Part shown: positions 27,511 through 36,452 of the stretch, piece by piece
How positions within the stretch are numbered: position 1 is the first letter of the stretch
Layout: each line of letters begins with the position of its first letter
NCBI RefSeq assembly: GCF_019711615.1
Contig: NZ_JAIGNS010000003.1
Coordinates: forward strand, 124,001-188,000
Source: Qipengyuania intermedia
GTDB taxonomy: Bacteria; Pseudomonadota; Alphaproteobacteria; Sphingomonadales; Sphingomonadaceae
Length of the DNA stretch: 64,000 nt
Direction: 5' to 3'
Made by a program: the position numbers and the translations under genes
Notes under the pieces: generated by a model
Database searches by the model: none
The model's input: the letters and a program-made list of their open reading frames with translations, nothing else
Told to the model about the DNA's origin: nothing

Positions 27511-28239
27511 TCAGACTTCGAGAGCGACGCGGCCCATGACATCGGCCAGCATCACAGCCCAGCGGGCCTGGCCCGCTTCGTTGGCGATCTGGTCCTGACG
27601 GATCTCGACCGTGCAATAAGGAATGCCCGCAGCTTCGGCGTGGCGATCCATCGTGGCGTTGAGTTCCTTGCCCGAATACGGTTCGTTATCCCCGACGGTC
27701 AGGCCCTGTTCGCCGAAGAGGCGGATTGCGTGACGTGCTGCACGGTCGTCCTGGTTGTAGAGCAGCGAGACCTCCCATGGGCGGTCTTCGTCGCTGGTTT
27801 TCATCTCAGGCGTAAAGCTATGCAGCGCCACGATCATACGCGGCTGGATACGGGAAATGAGCTTGCTCAGCGCATCGTGATAGGGCCGATGGAACCGATC
27901 GAGGCGCGCCTCGATATTTGCGCCGATGTTGCCCGCGATAAGACGGCCATCGCTTTCGGTCGGGACTACGGCGGGGTCGTCCTCTGTGCGATGGAAATCG
28001 CAGACTAGGCGGCTGACGCAGGCGATGTGCGCGGGGATATTGTGACGACGTGCGAGACGGTCGGCGATGCCCTCCACCCCGATGTCGACGGCTATATGCT
28101 GGTCCAGCAGCGCGGGATCGATGCCGAGTTCGATATCCTCGGGCACGAAATTCGACGCGTGGTCGGCAACGCAAAGCAGGCCGCCGGGTCGCAGGTCGTC
28201 CGTGCCGACCTGGCGATACGGCAAATTGTCGATCATCAT
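27511..28239 (-). CDS. N-formylglutamate amidohydrolase family protein
   Basis: A 242-residue N-formylglutamate amidohydrolase-fold protein. The motif VADHASNFVPEDIELGI, with zinc-binding His, and the later VALHSFTP and VEIRQDQI with Glu/Arg are family features. True HutG members act in histidine degradation; no hut genes are near, so it may act on another N-acyl amino acid. ATG at 28239 overlaps the ispE stop (ATGA), implying co-transcription with ispE. Confidence 0.85.
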   Translation of the reverse strand: MMIDNLPYRQVGTDDLRPGGLLCVADHASNFVPEDIELGIDPALLDQHIAVDIGVEGIADRLARRHNIPAHIACVSRLVCDFHRTEDDPAVVPTESDGRLIAGNIGANIEARLDRFHRPYHDALSKLISRIQPRMIVALHSFTPEMKTSDEDRPWEVSLLYNQDDRAARHAIRLFGEQGLTVGDNEPYSGKELNATMDRHAEAAGIPYCTVEIRQDQIANEAGQARWAVMLADVMGRVALEV

Positions 28240-29048
28240 CTGAGAAGGCCCTTCATCTGCCACCAGTCGGGATGCGAGGCAGCGATGTTTTCGGCTGCCG
28301 CATCCCGCGCGGGAATATCGTCGTAGAGTGCGAAACAGGTTGCACCCGAGCCTGACATACGGGCCAGAAACGGGTCGGTTCCGCGCATTTGATCTAGTAT
28401 CTGGGCAATGACCGGACGCAATTCAATCGCCGGCTTTTCAAGGTCGTTGCGACCGGTTAGCGCGATTTCGCGTGCATCGCCTTGCGGTAACGGACCGCGA
28501 TCGCTCCCGTCCCACAGCTTGAAGACCGGCCCGGTCGCGAGCGACTGGCGCGGATTGACCAGCAATACGGGCGTGCCGGCGAGGCTGTCGTCCGCTGGTT
28601 CCAGGTCGGTTCCGGTCCCCCGTCCGATGCACGTGCGGCTTTCGACACAGGCGGGCACATCCGCCCCCAGAGCGGTTGCCCGCGTGTGCCAATCGTCCGG
28701 GAGGCCGTGCAATTCGCGAACGATGCGGAACACGGCACCTGCATCGGCAGAGCCGCCGCCAAGGCCAGCCGCGACGGGAAGGTTCTTCTCCAGAATGAGC
28801 GCTAGCCCGCCATTGCGTGGCAGCTTTCCGAGGGCTTTCGCCACCAGATTGTCGAACGGATCGTCCAGCCCGGATGCAAACTCCCCGATAGCGGAGACCG
28901 TGTCCCGCTCTGCCGGGCTTGCGGTTAGCCTGTCACCAGCATCGACGAAGGCGAACAGCGTCTCGAGCTCGTGATAGCCGTCCTCGCGCCGCTTGCGGAC
29001 ATGCAGCGCGAGGTTGATCTTGGCGAATGCGGTTTCTGCGATCGTCAC
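28236..29048 (-). CDS. ispE: 4-diphosphocytidyl-2-C-methyl-D-erythritol kinase
   Basis: A 270-residue GHMP-family kinase of the MEP isoprenoid pathway. KINLALHVRKRREDGYHELE at 10-29 carries the conserved Lys and His residues. The ATP loop PVAAGLGGGSADAGA is at about 91-105, and MSGSGATCFALY is the third motif. It precedes the amidohydrolase gene and follows etfQO by 12 bases. Complete and typical. Confidence 0.96.
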   Translation of the reverse strand: MTIAETAFAKINLALHVRKRREDGYHELETLFAFVDAGDRLTASPAERDTVSAIGEFASGLDDPFDNLVAKALGKLPRNGGLALILEKNLPVAAGLGGGSADAGAVFRIVRELHGLPDDWHTRATALGADVPACVESRTCIGRGTGTDLEPADDSLAGTPVLLVNPRQSLATGPVFKLWDGSDRGPLPQGDAREIALTGRNDLEKPAIELRPVIAQILDQMRGTDPFLARMSGSGATCFALYDDIPARDAAAENIAASHPDWWQMKGLLR

Positions 29049-29060
29049 GCGGGGCGCGGA

Positions 29061-30707
29061 TCACATGTTCGGATAGTTCGGCCCGCCGCCACCTTCGGGC
29101 GTGGTCCATTCGATGTTCTGGTTCGGATCCTTGATGTCGCAGGTCTTGCAGTGGACACAGTTCTGCGAATTGATCTGGAACTTGGGTTCCTTCCCCTCCT
29201 CCTCGATCCATTCGTAGACGCCCGCCGGACAATAGCGGGTCGAAGGGCCGGCAAAGACTTCCAGCTCGCTTTCGCGCTGCAATTCGCGGTCGCAAACCTT
29301 GAGGTGAACCGGCTGGTCTTCCGCATGGTTGGTGTAGCTGTAGGCCACATTCGTGAGGCGATCGAAGCTGAGCACGCCGTCGGGCTTGGGATAGGCGATC
29401 TTCTTGTGCAGGTCGGCCCGCTCGAGCGTTTCGTAGTCGCGGTGGTGCTTCATCGTGATCGGCAGGCCGATCTTGAGCGTGCGCATCCACATGTCGATAC
29501 CAGCGAGCACCGTACCAATGTCGCCGCCGTATTTCGCAACGGCAGGCTGGGCATTTTTGACCAGCTTGAGCTCGTCCGCGATCCAGCTGGAGCGCACGGC
29601 CTCGTCGTAATCCATCAGCTCGGTGTGTTCGCTACCCGCAGCGACGGCGGCAGCAATGCTTTCGGCTGCCAGCATACCGCTCTTCATCGCGGTGTGGCTG
29701 CCCTTAATGCGCGGCACGTTCACGAAACCGGCCGCACAGCCGATCAGTGCGCCGCCCGGGAAAGCGAGCTTGGGCACGCTCTGCCAGCCGCCTTCGTTGA
29801 TGACGCGCGCGCCATAGGCCACGCGCTTTCCGCCTTCGAGCAGCTCGGCGATGGCCGGGTGGTGCTTGTAGCGCTGGAATTCCTGATAGGGCGAAACATA
29901 GGGGTTCTTGTAGTCGAGCGAGGTAACGAAGCCGATCGCAACCTGCCCCGCAGCCTGGTGGTAGATGAACCCCCCGCCCCAGGTATCGCTTTCCGACAGG
30001 GGCCAGCCCTGCGTGTGAATCACCTTGCCCGGTTCGTGCTTTGCAGGATCGACATCCCACAATTCCTTGATGCCGAGACCGTAGACCTGCGGCTGGCAAT
30101 CCGCCTCCAGATCGTACTTTGCTTTCATCTTCTTGGTGAGGTTGCCCCGCGCGCCCTCTGCGAAGAGCGTATATTTCGCGTGGATTTCCATGCCGGGCTG
30201 GTAGTCGCCCTTCTGGCTGCCGTCTTCGGCAATGCCCATGTCCTGCGTCACGACGCCCGTAACCGCGCCCTTGTCGTCGAACAGCACTTCTGCTGCCGGG
30301 AAACCCGGGAAAACCATGACGCCAAGCCCTTCGGCCTGTTCGCCCAGCCAGCGAGCGAGATTGCCGAGCGAACCGGTGTACTTGCCTTCATTCGACATGA
30401 AGGGCGGCATCATGAATTCGGGCAGGTCCGACTTGCCGGTGGCCGACAGGACCCAGTGATGGTTTTCCGTCACCGGCGTCTGCGCCATCGGGCAGTCCAT
30501 GTCGCGCCATTCGGGCAGCAATTCGTCGAGCGCCTTGGGATCGACCACCGCACCTGAGAGGATATGCGCCCCGATTTCGCTGCCCTTTTCGAGCACCACG
30601 ACTTCGAGTTCTTCGTTGATCTGCTTAAGCCGGATTGCCGCTGCAAGGCCCGCCACACCGCCGCCGATGATGACGACGTCGCAGGGCATGGATTCACGTT
30701 CGCTCAT
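29061..30707 (-). CDS. Electron transfer flavoprotein-ubiquinone oxidoreductase
   Basis: A 548-residue ETF-QO, which passes electrons from acyl-CoA dehydrogenases through ETF to ubiquinone. FAD binding GGGVAGLAAAIRLK is at the N-terminus. The C-terminal [4Fe-4S] cluster uses Cys493 in RYCPAG and Cys517, Cys520 and Cys523 in CVHCKTCDIKDP. Length and membrane-surface segments fit the family. It is divergent from the UDG-like gene across about 80 bases. Known partner etfAB genes are not in the window. Confidence 0.96.
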   Translation of the reverse strand: MSERESMPCDVVIIGGGVAGLAAAIRLKQINEELEVVVLEKGSEIGAHILSGAVVDPKALDELLPEWRDMDCPMAQTPVTENHHWVLSATGKSDLPEFMMPPFMSNEGKYTGSLGNLARWLGEQAEGLGVMVFPGFPAAEVLFDDKGAVTGVVTQDMGIAEDGSQKGDYQPGMEIHAKYTLFAEGARGNLTKKMKAKYDLEADCQPQVYGLGIKELWDVDPAKHEPGKVIHTQGWPLSESDTWGGGFIYHQAAGQVAIGFVTSLDYKNPYVSPYQEFQRYKHHPAIAELLEGGKRVAYGARVINEGGWQSVPKLAFPGGALIGCAAGFVNVPRIKGSHTAMKSGMLAAESIAAAVAAGSEHTELMDYDEAVRSSWIADELKLVKNAQPAVAKYGGDIGTVLAGIDMWMRTLKIGLPITMKHHRDYETLERADLHKKIAYPKPDGVLSFDRLTNVAYSYTNHAEDQPVHLKVCDRELQRESELEVFAGPSTRYCPAGVYEWIEEEGKEPKFQINSQNCVHCKTCDIKDPNQNIEWTTPEGGGGPNYPNM

Positions 30708-30787
30708 GTCTCTCTCTTTTCGTCGCTATTCGCTTGCGCGATGCCTTGATTGTTGGAGCGTTCGAGGTCAAGACCTGCGCTGGACGG

Positions 30788-31576
30788 ATGATGCACGAAA
30801 ATCCCAAGCAAACCGGCGATTTCGCCACTGCAGAAGCTCTCGAAGCGGCCTTCGACTGGTGGCTGGAGGCGGGTGTCGACATGGATTATTCGGATGACAC
30901 CGCCAACTGGCTGGCAGAACCCGAAGTCGAAGAAGCCGTAGCGGCGCCAAAGCCCGTCAAACGCATCGAAGAGCCCAAGCAGACTCCGGTCGAAAGGGCG
31001 TTCGAGGGAACAGCGCAAACTACCTCGATCGGTGGCGACCGCTCGACCTGGCCGCAAGACCTGGCAAAATTTCGCGAATGGTGGCTGAGCGAGCCTTCGC
31101 TTGGCCATGCGCGGGTCGAAGACCGGCTTCCCCCGCGCGGAGTCGCGAAGTCGCGCCTGATGATTATCGTGGCCGAACCCTATGGCGATGATGCGGCAGA
31201 ATTGCTTTCGGGCGGCGCAGGACACTTTGCAGGCGCAATCCTGCGGGCAATGGATATCGCACCGCACGAGGCCTATCTGGCGAGCGCCCTACCAGCGCCC
31301 ACGGCTTATCCCGACTGGAATGCCCTCGCAGCGAGCGGCCTGTCCGAAGTGCTGGCGCATCACATCAAGCTTGCCGAGCCGGAGCGCGTGCTTGCCTTCG
31401 GGCGCGGACTTGCCCCGCTCTTCGGTATCGACGCGGCACAGGCGCGTGAGGCCAGTTCGCTCGATATTTCGGGGCGAGAGGTGCCGCTGTTGCTCGCACC
31501 CGATCTCGCCGAACTTTCGCGGTCGGCCCAACGCCGCCGTAATTTCTGGAACCGCTGGCTCGAATGGACCGCATGA
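30788..31576 (+). CDS. Uracil-DNA glycosylase-like protein, degenerate
   Basis: A 262-residue protein with a roughly 100-residue acidic N-terminal arm and a C-terminal UDG-superfamily-like core: KSRLMIIVAEPYGDD aligns with the GExPG-type motif, and LSGGAGHFAGAILRAMDI with the phosphate loop. The iron-sulfur Cys residues of family 4/5 enzymes and the usual catalytic Asn/Asp-rich motif are missing, so catalytic activity is doubtful. ATG at 30788 is followed directly by another at 30791. It overlaps the next gene by four bases (ATGA). Confidence 0.65.
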   Translation: MMHENPKQTGDFATAEALEAAFDWWLEAGVDMDYSDDTANWLAEPEVEEAVAAPKPVKRIEEPKQTPVERAFEGTAQTTSIGGDRSTWPQDLAKFREWWLSEPSLGHARVEDRLPPRGVAKSRLMIIVAEPYGDDAAELLSGGAGHFAGAILRAMDIAPHEAYLASALPAPTAYPDWNALAASGLSEVLAHHIKLAEPERVLAFGRGLAPLFGIDAAQAREASSLDISGREVPLLLAPDLAELSRSAQRRRNFWNRWLEWTA

Positions 31577-33294
31577 CCAAACGCTTGCTTATCCTCGCCT
31601 GCCTCGCATCGACGGCAGGCACGCTCGCAACTCCACTGATGGCTCAGTCTTCCGACAGCCTGCGCTATTTCACACGCTCGCATTCGGCAGCACTGCCCCG
31701 TCTGCTGTCGCAGGACGACCAGCTTTATTACCGCTCGCTGTTCGAGGCGATCGAAGCGCGCAACTGGGACCGTGTCGAAGTCATGCTCCAGCAGCGCGAC
31801 AACGGGCCACTCCACGGCTCCGCCCTTGCGGCCTATTATCTCCATCCCGAAAGTCCGCGGATCGAACTGCCGCGTATCGAGGCCTGGCTCGACCGCTTTT
31901 CCCGCTTACCTGAGGCGGCGGCAATCATACGTTTGGGACAGACGAGGGGCCTCGAAAGCCCGCCCTCGCTCCCGCGCGCACAGCAATTGTCACGCCAGCC
32001 CTATTCGACGAAGCGGATCCTGCCTCGCACCGTCGATGACGGCACCATGCGCGACGATATCAAAAGCGCCATCCTCGAGCGCATTTCCAACGACGATCCG
32101 GATGGTGCGCGCCTGCTCCTCGACGGCGTCGATGCCTCGCTTTCCCGGGAAGCGCGCGCGGAATGGCGTCAGCGTGTCGCGTGGTCCTACTACATCGAGA
32201 ACCGCGACCGTGAAGCTTTCGGCATGGCACAGCTTGTCGCGCAAGGCTCGGGCGCATGGGTCGCGGAAGGTGACTGGGTGGCCGGGCTCGCCGCCTGGCG
32301 CCTCGGCGATTGCGGCAATTCCGCTGACTTCTTCCGTCGCAGCGCAGCCGGGTCGACGAACCCTTCTTTGACAGCAGCTGCACACTACTGGGCTGCCCGC
32401 GCGCTGGTCCGCTGCCGCCAACCGGAGAAGGCCGACGAGCAGCTGCGCGGAGCCGCGCGCTTCGACGAAACGCTGTACGGCATGCTGGCCCACGAACAAT
32501 TGGCCCAGCAGCTGCCCGGGGACCACGCCTCGCCCGATCTCACCGCCGACGACTGGCGCAGGTTGCAGGATGAAGCTGCTGTCCGCGAAGCTGTCATGCT
32601 CGCCGAAGTCGGCCGCCGCGATCTCGCCGACGAAGCGCTGCGCTGGCAGGCTCGTCATATCGAAGCTTCCGATTACCCAGCGCTCACCCGCCTCGCCCGC
32701 GCGCTTGGTCTCGCAGGCACGCAGACCTTCATGGCGTACAACGCGCCGCGGGGGGCATCGTCGCCACCGAACCTGCGCTATCCGATCGCCTATCACGAGC
32801 CGACCGGCGGCTGGCGCGTCGATCCGGCCCTCGCCTTCGCCCATGCGCTACAGGAATCGAATTTCCGCGAGACCGTGGTCAGCCCGGCCAATGCCATCGG
32901 CCTGATGCAGATCCGCCCGATCGCCGCACGTGAGTATGCCGCCTCGATCAACATGAGCTCCAGCGCCGATCTCAAGGATGCGCGCACCAATCTCGCTTTT
33001 GGTCAACGCGCGCTGCAGGCGTTGGCCGATGCGGGATACACACGTGGCCACCTGCCCAAGGTCATGGCAGCCTACAACGCAGGCCCCACGCCCGTTGCGC
33101 GCTGGAACAGCGAAATCAACGACCAGGGCGATCCGCTGCTCTGGATGGAGTCCATCCCCTACTGGGAAACGCGCGGGTATGTCGCCATCGTGATGCGCAA
33201 TTACTGGATGTACCTGCGCCAGGCCGAAGCCATGGCGGAAAGCCGCACTGCGCTGGCCCAGAACGACTGGCCGCAATTCCCCCGGACCCGATGA
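31573..33294 (+). CDS. Lytic transglycosylase with SLT domain
   Basis: A 573-residue exported Slt70-like lytic transglycosylase. A signal peptide (LLILACLASTAGTLATPLMA) precedes a long helical superhelix of alpha repeats, and the SLT domain lies at about 420-560. Glu428 in LQESNFRE is the catalytic acid; GLMQIRP and MAAYNAGP are the other family motifs. It cleaves peptidoglycan in the periplasm. The ATG at 31573 overlaps the UDG-like stop; the in-frame ATG nine bases earlier is less likely. Confidence 0.93.
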   Translation: MTKRLLILACLASTAGTLATPLMAQSSDSLRYFTRSHSAALPRLLSQDDQLYYRSLFEAIEARNWDRVEVMLQQRDNGPLHGSALAAYYLHPESPRIELPRIEAWLDRFSRLPEAAAIIRLGQTRGLESPPSLPRAQQLSRQPYSTKRILPRTVDDGTMRDDIKSAILERISNDDPDGARLLLDGVDASLSREARAEWRQRVAWSYYIENRDREAFGMAQLVAQGSGAWVAEGDWVAGLAAWRLGDCGNSADFFRRSAAGSTNPSLTAAAHYWAARALVRCRQPEKADEQLRGAARFDETLYGMLAHEQLAQQLPGDHASPDLTADDWRRLQDEAAVREAVMLAEVGRRDLADEALRWQARHIEASDYPALTRLARALGLAGTQTFMAYNAPRGASSPPNLRYPIAYHEPTGGWRVDPALAFAHALQESNFRETVVSPANAIGLMQIRPIAAREYAASINMSSSADLKDARTNLAFGQRALQALADAGYTRGHLPKVMAAYNAGPTPVARWNSEINDQGDPLLWMESIPYWETRGYVAIVMRNYWMYLRQAEAMAESRTALAQNDWPQFPRTR

Positions 33295-33307
33295 AAGGCA
33301 CGCGCTG

Positions 33308-33835
33308 ATGGCCATAGACGAAAGCCTCGAGTTCAAGCCGGTGAATATCGCGCTGCTGACGATATCCGACAGCCGGAGCGTCGCCGAAGATACCTCGGGC
33401 GATATCCTTGCCGGCCGGATCGAAGCGAGCGGCCATCGCCTCGCTGCGCGAGAGATCAGCAAGGACGACAAGAACGAGATCGCCGCGCATCTCCACCGCT
33501 GGATCGACGACGAGAACGTCGATGCGGTCATCACCACCGGTGGCACGGGCCTTACCGGCAGGGACGTGACGCCCGAGGCGCTGGACCGGGTAAAGGACAA
33601 GGACATCCCGGGCTTCGGCGAATATTTCCGCTACATCAGCATCGAGAGCATCGGGACCAGCACGATCCAGAGCCGCGCCTGCGCCGTGCTGGCGCGCGGG
33701 ACCTATATTTTCGCACTGCCCGGATCGAATGGCGCGGTGAAAGACGGGTGGGACAAGATCCTCGCCTTCCAGCTCGACAGCCGCCACCGCCCCTGTAATT
33801 TCGTCGACATCATGCCGCGCCTGCGGGAGCGCTGA
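33308..33835 (+). CDS. moaB: Molybdenum cofactor biosynthesis protein B-type
   Basis: A 175-residue MoaB/MogA-family protein. ALLTISDSRS opens the fold, and TTGGTGLTGRDVTPEAL at about 76-92 is the molybdopterin-binding signature; ALPGSNGAVKDGWDKIL is the second. It should adenylylate or bind molybdopterin in cofactor assembly. No other mo genes are nearby. It starts 13 bases after the transglycosylase stop with AAAGG upstream, so it is probably co-transcribed. Confidence 0.9.
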   Translation: MAIDESLEFKPVNIALLTISDSRSVAEDTSGDILAGRIEASGHRLAAREISKDDKNEIAAHLHRWIDDENVDAVITTGGTGLTGRDVTPEALDRVKDKDIPGFGEYFRYISIESIGTSTIQSRACAVLARGTYIFALPGSNGAVKDGWDKILAFQLDSRHRPCNFVDIMPRLRER

Positions 33836-33939
33836 CGGCTTGGCGGGGTAGCCGCCCTTCTCCTTCAGGAACGGCCTGGTCGGGAACTTGCAATCGGTTC
33901 GCTCGTCGGAGAGGGCAAGACCCGACCCGGAGCAAGCCC

Positions 33940-34974
33940 CTGCCAGAAATCGCTTTATTCACAACGACCACCGTTCTTCTCATTTTCGGTGGCAGTGCGA
34001 TCCTGATTGCGCTTCTGGGTACGAAAATGGCAGGCTATGCCGACACTATCGCCGATCGCACGCGTTTCGGCGAGGCCCTGATCGGGTCGGTACTGCTTGG
34101 TGCCGGCACCAGTATCGCCGGTATCGTCACCTCCACCAGTACCGCAGCATCGGGCGCCCCTGATCTTGCCGTTTCGAACGCCCTTGGTGGGATCGCTGCG
34201 CAGACGATGTTCCTGGCACTGGCCGATGTGGCCTATCGCAAGGTCAATCTCGAACATGCTGCCGCTAGCCCGGTTAACCTGGGCCAGGCGACAGTGCTCA
34301 TCATTCTTGTTGCGCTGCCGATCATGGCGTGGGCCGCCCCACCCTTCGCCATATTCGCGGTGAACCCGCTGACCCCAGTGTTGATCGCCGTTTATTTCAT
34401 CGGCCTGCACAACGCACACCGGATCCACGAACGGCCGATGTGGCTTCCGCGAAAGACCGAGCATACGCGCCAGGAAGACGACGACGAATGTGACGACCAG
34501 CGCCCTCTCTGGATTATCGGGAGCCTGTTCGCCGCCCTCGTCGTGGTGGTGGGTTTCACTGGCTGGATCGTGGGCGAGACCGGCATCGAATTGTCGCGGC
34601 GCTTCGGTATATCGCACGGCGTCGTCGGTGCCCTTGGCACGGCGGTCGTCACCTCACTGCCAGAGCTCGTGACGACCATTGCGGCAGTCAGGCGCGGCGC
34701 GCTCCAGCTGGCGATCGGCGGCATCATCGGCGGCAATATGTTCGACGCATTGTTCATCGCGTCGAGCGATATCGCCTATCGCGAAGGCTCTATCTACAAC
34801 GCCATATCCGAGCGCACCGTCTTCTGGATGGCCCTTACCCTGGTGATGACGGCCGTGCTGCTCATGGGTCTTCTCAGGCGCGAGCGGCAGGGGCCGGCGG
34901 GGATCGGCTGGGAAAGCGTGCTTCTGATTATCCTGTGGGGCGGCGGCGCGGGCCTACAAATCTACCTCGGCTGA
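33940..34974 (+). CDS. Sodium/calcium exchanger-family membrane protein, probable CTG start
   Basis: A CaCA-superfamily antiporter of about 344 residues. Two homologous halves each contain a G/S-E/D-type alpha repeat: GSVLLGAGTSIAGIVTSTSTAAS in half one and GTAVVTSLPELVTTIAAVRRGA in half two. Ten to eleven hydrophobic helices are seen, with an Asp/Glu-rich loop (RQEDDDECDDQ) between halves. From ATG at 34027 the first helix would be lost. The in-frame region upstream codes PEIALFTTTVLLIFGGSAILIALLG, a perfect first helix, and GGAG at 33929-33932 sits 7 bases before CTG at 33940 with no ATG, GTG or TTG alternative. Half one has changed the acidic residue typical of active exchangers. Confidence 0.82.
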   Translation: MPEIALFTTTTVLLIFGGSAILIALLGTKMAGYADTIADRTRFGEALIGSVLLGAGTSIAGIVTSTSTAASGAPDLAVSNALGGIAAQTMFLALADVAYRKVNLEHAAASPVNLGQATVLIILVALPIMAWAAPPFAIFAVNPLTPVLIAVYFIGLHNAHRIHERPMWLPRKTEHTRQEDDDECDDQRPLWIIGSLFAALVVVVGFTGWIVGETGIELSRRFGISHGVVGALGTAVVTSLPELVTTIAAVRRGALQLAIGGIIGGNMFDALFIASSDIAYREGSIYNAISERTVFWMALTLVMTAVLLMGLLRRERQGPAGIGWESVLLIILWGGGAGLQIYLG

Positions 34975-34993
34975 CCTCTCGACTGCAACGTAT

Positions 34994-35008
34994 GTTCCGT
35001 TTATGTTC
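34994..35008. promoter_or_regulatory. LexA-like SOS box GTTC-N7-GTTC
   Basis: The exact direct repeat GTTC, seven bases, GTTC lies just upstream of the radical SAM gene at 35014. This is the alphaproteobacterial LexA operator. Its position, 6 to 20 bases ahead of the start codon, would let LexA block a promoter there. The binding itself is inferred. Confidence 0.6.
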
Positions 35009-35020
35009 CACTTATGGAAC
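35005..35020. repeat. Inverted repeat GTTCC-N6-GGAAC over the start codon
   Basis: A five-base stem (GTTCC/GGAAC) with a six-base spacer contains the ATG at 35014 in its spacer and right arm. It shares its left half with the LexA-like box. As RNA it could weakly hide the start codon, or it could widen the protein binding site. Confidence 0.4.
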
Positions 35021-36099
35021 GAAGCAATGAGTCGCCCTTCGCGGGACGTGGTGCGCAGTCGCGCGCGGTCCCTACCCGCTTCGGCCTTGCCACGCGCGAG
35101 GCGGATGGCGACTGGCGCGATCACATGGAAGCTTTGGATGGTCCGGCTGTAAAGCTGCGCACGCATGTGACGGAGGAAAATCCCCGCACCATCCTCAGCT
35201 TCAACCAGTCGCCCGACATCTTTTTCGACCGGTCGATCAATGCCTATCGAGGGTGCGAGCACGGCTGCGTCTATTGCTTCGCCCGCCCGACCCATGCATA
35301 TCACGACCTATCGCCCGGGCTGGATTTCGAGACCCGGCTGTTTGCGAAGCCGAATGCGGCGGAGCTTCTCCGCGCGACACTGTCGAAGCCCAAATACCGC
35401 CCGAGGCCCATTGCGATGGGGACCAATACCGACCCCTACCAGCCGATCGAGCGGCGCTATCGCATCACGCGGCAAGTGCTGGAAGTCTGCCTCGACGCGC
35501 ACCATCCCGTTACGATCACCACCAAGTCGGACAGGGTATGTGACGATCTGGACCTGCTGGCGGAAATGGCGAAGCGCCGGCTCGTCGCGGTCGCGATTTC
35601 GGTAACCAGCCTCGACCCAAAGCTTTCGGGCAAGCTCGAACCGCGCGCAGCATCGCCTGCCAAGCGACTCTCGGCATTGCAAAAACTGGCCGAGGCGGGA
35701 GTTCCCACCCACTGCTCCGTAGCGCCAGTCATCCCGGCCATTACCGACGAATACATGGAGGAGATCGTCCAGCGCGCTGCCGCCATCGGGGTGGACAGTG
35801 TGGGCTGGATCCCGCTCCGCCTGCCGCACGAAGTCGCCCCGCTGTTCCGCGAATGGCTATCCGTCCACTACCCCGAACGCGGCGACAAGGTGATGAGCAT
35901 CGTCCAGTCGATCCGCAACGGAAAGGACAACGATCCGAACTTCTTCTCGCGGCTGAGGCCCACTGGCGTCTGGGCCGACCTCTTCCGCGCCAGGTTCCGA
36001 GTGGCCTGCAAGCGAGCTGGACTGGGCAAGGCGAAGTTCGAGCTGGATTGTACGCAATTCAGGCCGCCTGCGGTGGGCGGTCAGCTACGGCTACTTTAG
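35014..36099 (+). CDS. PA0069-family radical SAM protein
   Basis: A 361-residue radical SAM enzyme of the PA0069/SplB-like group. Cys81, Cys85 and Cys88 in CEHGCVYC bind the [4Fe-4S] cluster, within a TIM-barrel-like core; TNTDPYQPIER and VTITTKSDR are group features. The substrate is unknown; relatives of spore photoproduct lyase repair thymine dimers. A LexA-like box and an inverted repeat precede it. No Shine-Dalgarno is seen ahead of the ATG, so translation may be leaderless. The downstream lipoprotein gene is convergent, 8 bases away. Confidence 0.9.
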   Translation: MERSNESPFAGRGAQSRAVPTRFGLATREADGDWRDHMEALDGPAVKLRTHVTEENPRTILSFNQSPDIFFDRSINAYRGCEHGCVYCFARPTHAYHDLSPGLDFETRLFAKPNAAELLRATLSKPKYRPRPIAMGTNTDPYQPIERRYRITRQVLEVCLDAHHPVTITTKSDRVCDDLDLLAEMAKRRLVAVAISVTSLDPKLSGKLEPRAASPAKRLSALQKLAEAGVPTHCSVAPVIPAITDEYMEEIVQRAAAIGVDSVGWIPLRLPHEVAPLFREWLSVHYPERGDKVMSIVQSIRNGKDNDPNFFSRLRPTGVWADLFRARFRVACKRAGLGKAKFELDCTQFRPPAVGGQLRLL

Positions 36100-36107
36100 G
36101 GAGCCAC

Positions 36108-36452
36108 CTAGGGGCGGTAGGTCGTTGCAGGCCCCTTGGTAAACCACTCCGAATACTGCGTTTCCCGTTCAAGTCTCGTGACGATGACGAATGGCTTGCC
36201 GTAGATGTCGACGGCCTTCTGCTCGCAAGTTGCCTCGAGCAAATAGGAGTTCACGTAGCTGCATTCAGCCGGTCCATAGTCATCAGGCCATGGGCAACTG
36301 CCATGCACCGGATCGCAATTCGAGGTGTCGGCGCGGATCGTCGCCGATATGATCTCGTCACCCGATACGGTGAAGTGTACCGGCTTTTCTGTCGTTGCGC
36401 ATCCGGCCAAGGCCACGACGCTCGCTAAGAGCAGACAATCACTGTTTCTCAA
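36108..36452 (-). CDS. Small lipoprotein, TTG start
   Basis: A 114-residue putative lipoprotein. From TTG at 36452 the N-terminus is a short signal with lipobox ALAGC (Cys18), followed by a Cys-containing domain (SNCDPVHGSCPW...AECSY...EATCEQ) probably held by disulfides. GGGAG lies 8 bases upstream, and the TTG overlaps the upstream stop (TTGA). The longer frame starting at 36656 only reads the DUF1330 gene out of frame. No family is recognised. Confidence 0.7.
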   Translation of the reverse strand: MRNSDCLLLASVVALAGCATTEKPVHFTVSGDEIISATIRADTSNCDPVHGSCPWPDDYGPAECSYVNSYLLEATCEQKAVDIYGKPFVIVTRLERETQYSEWFTKGPATTYRP

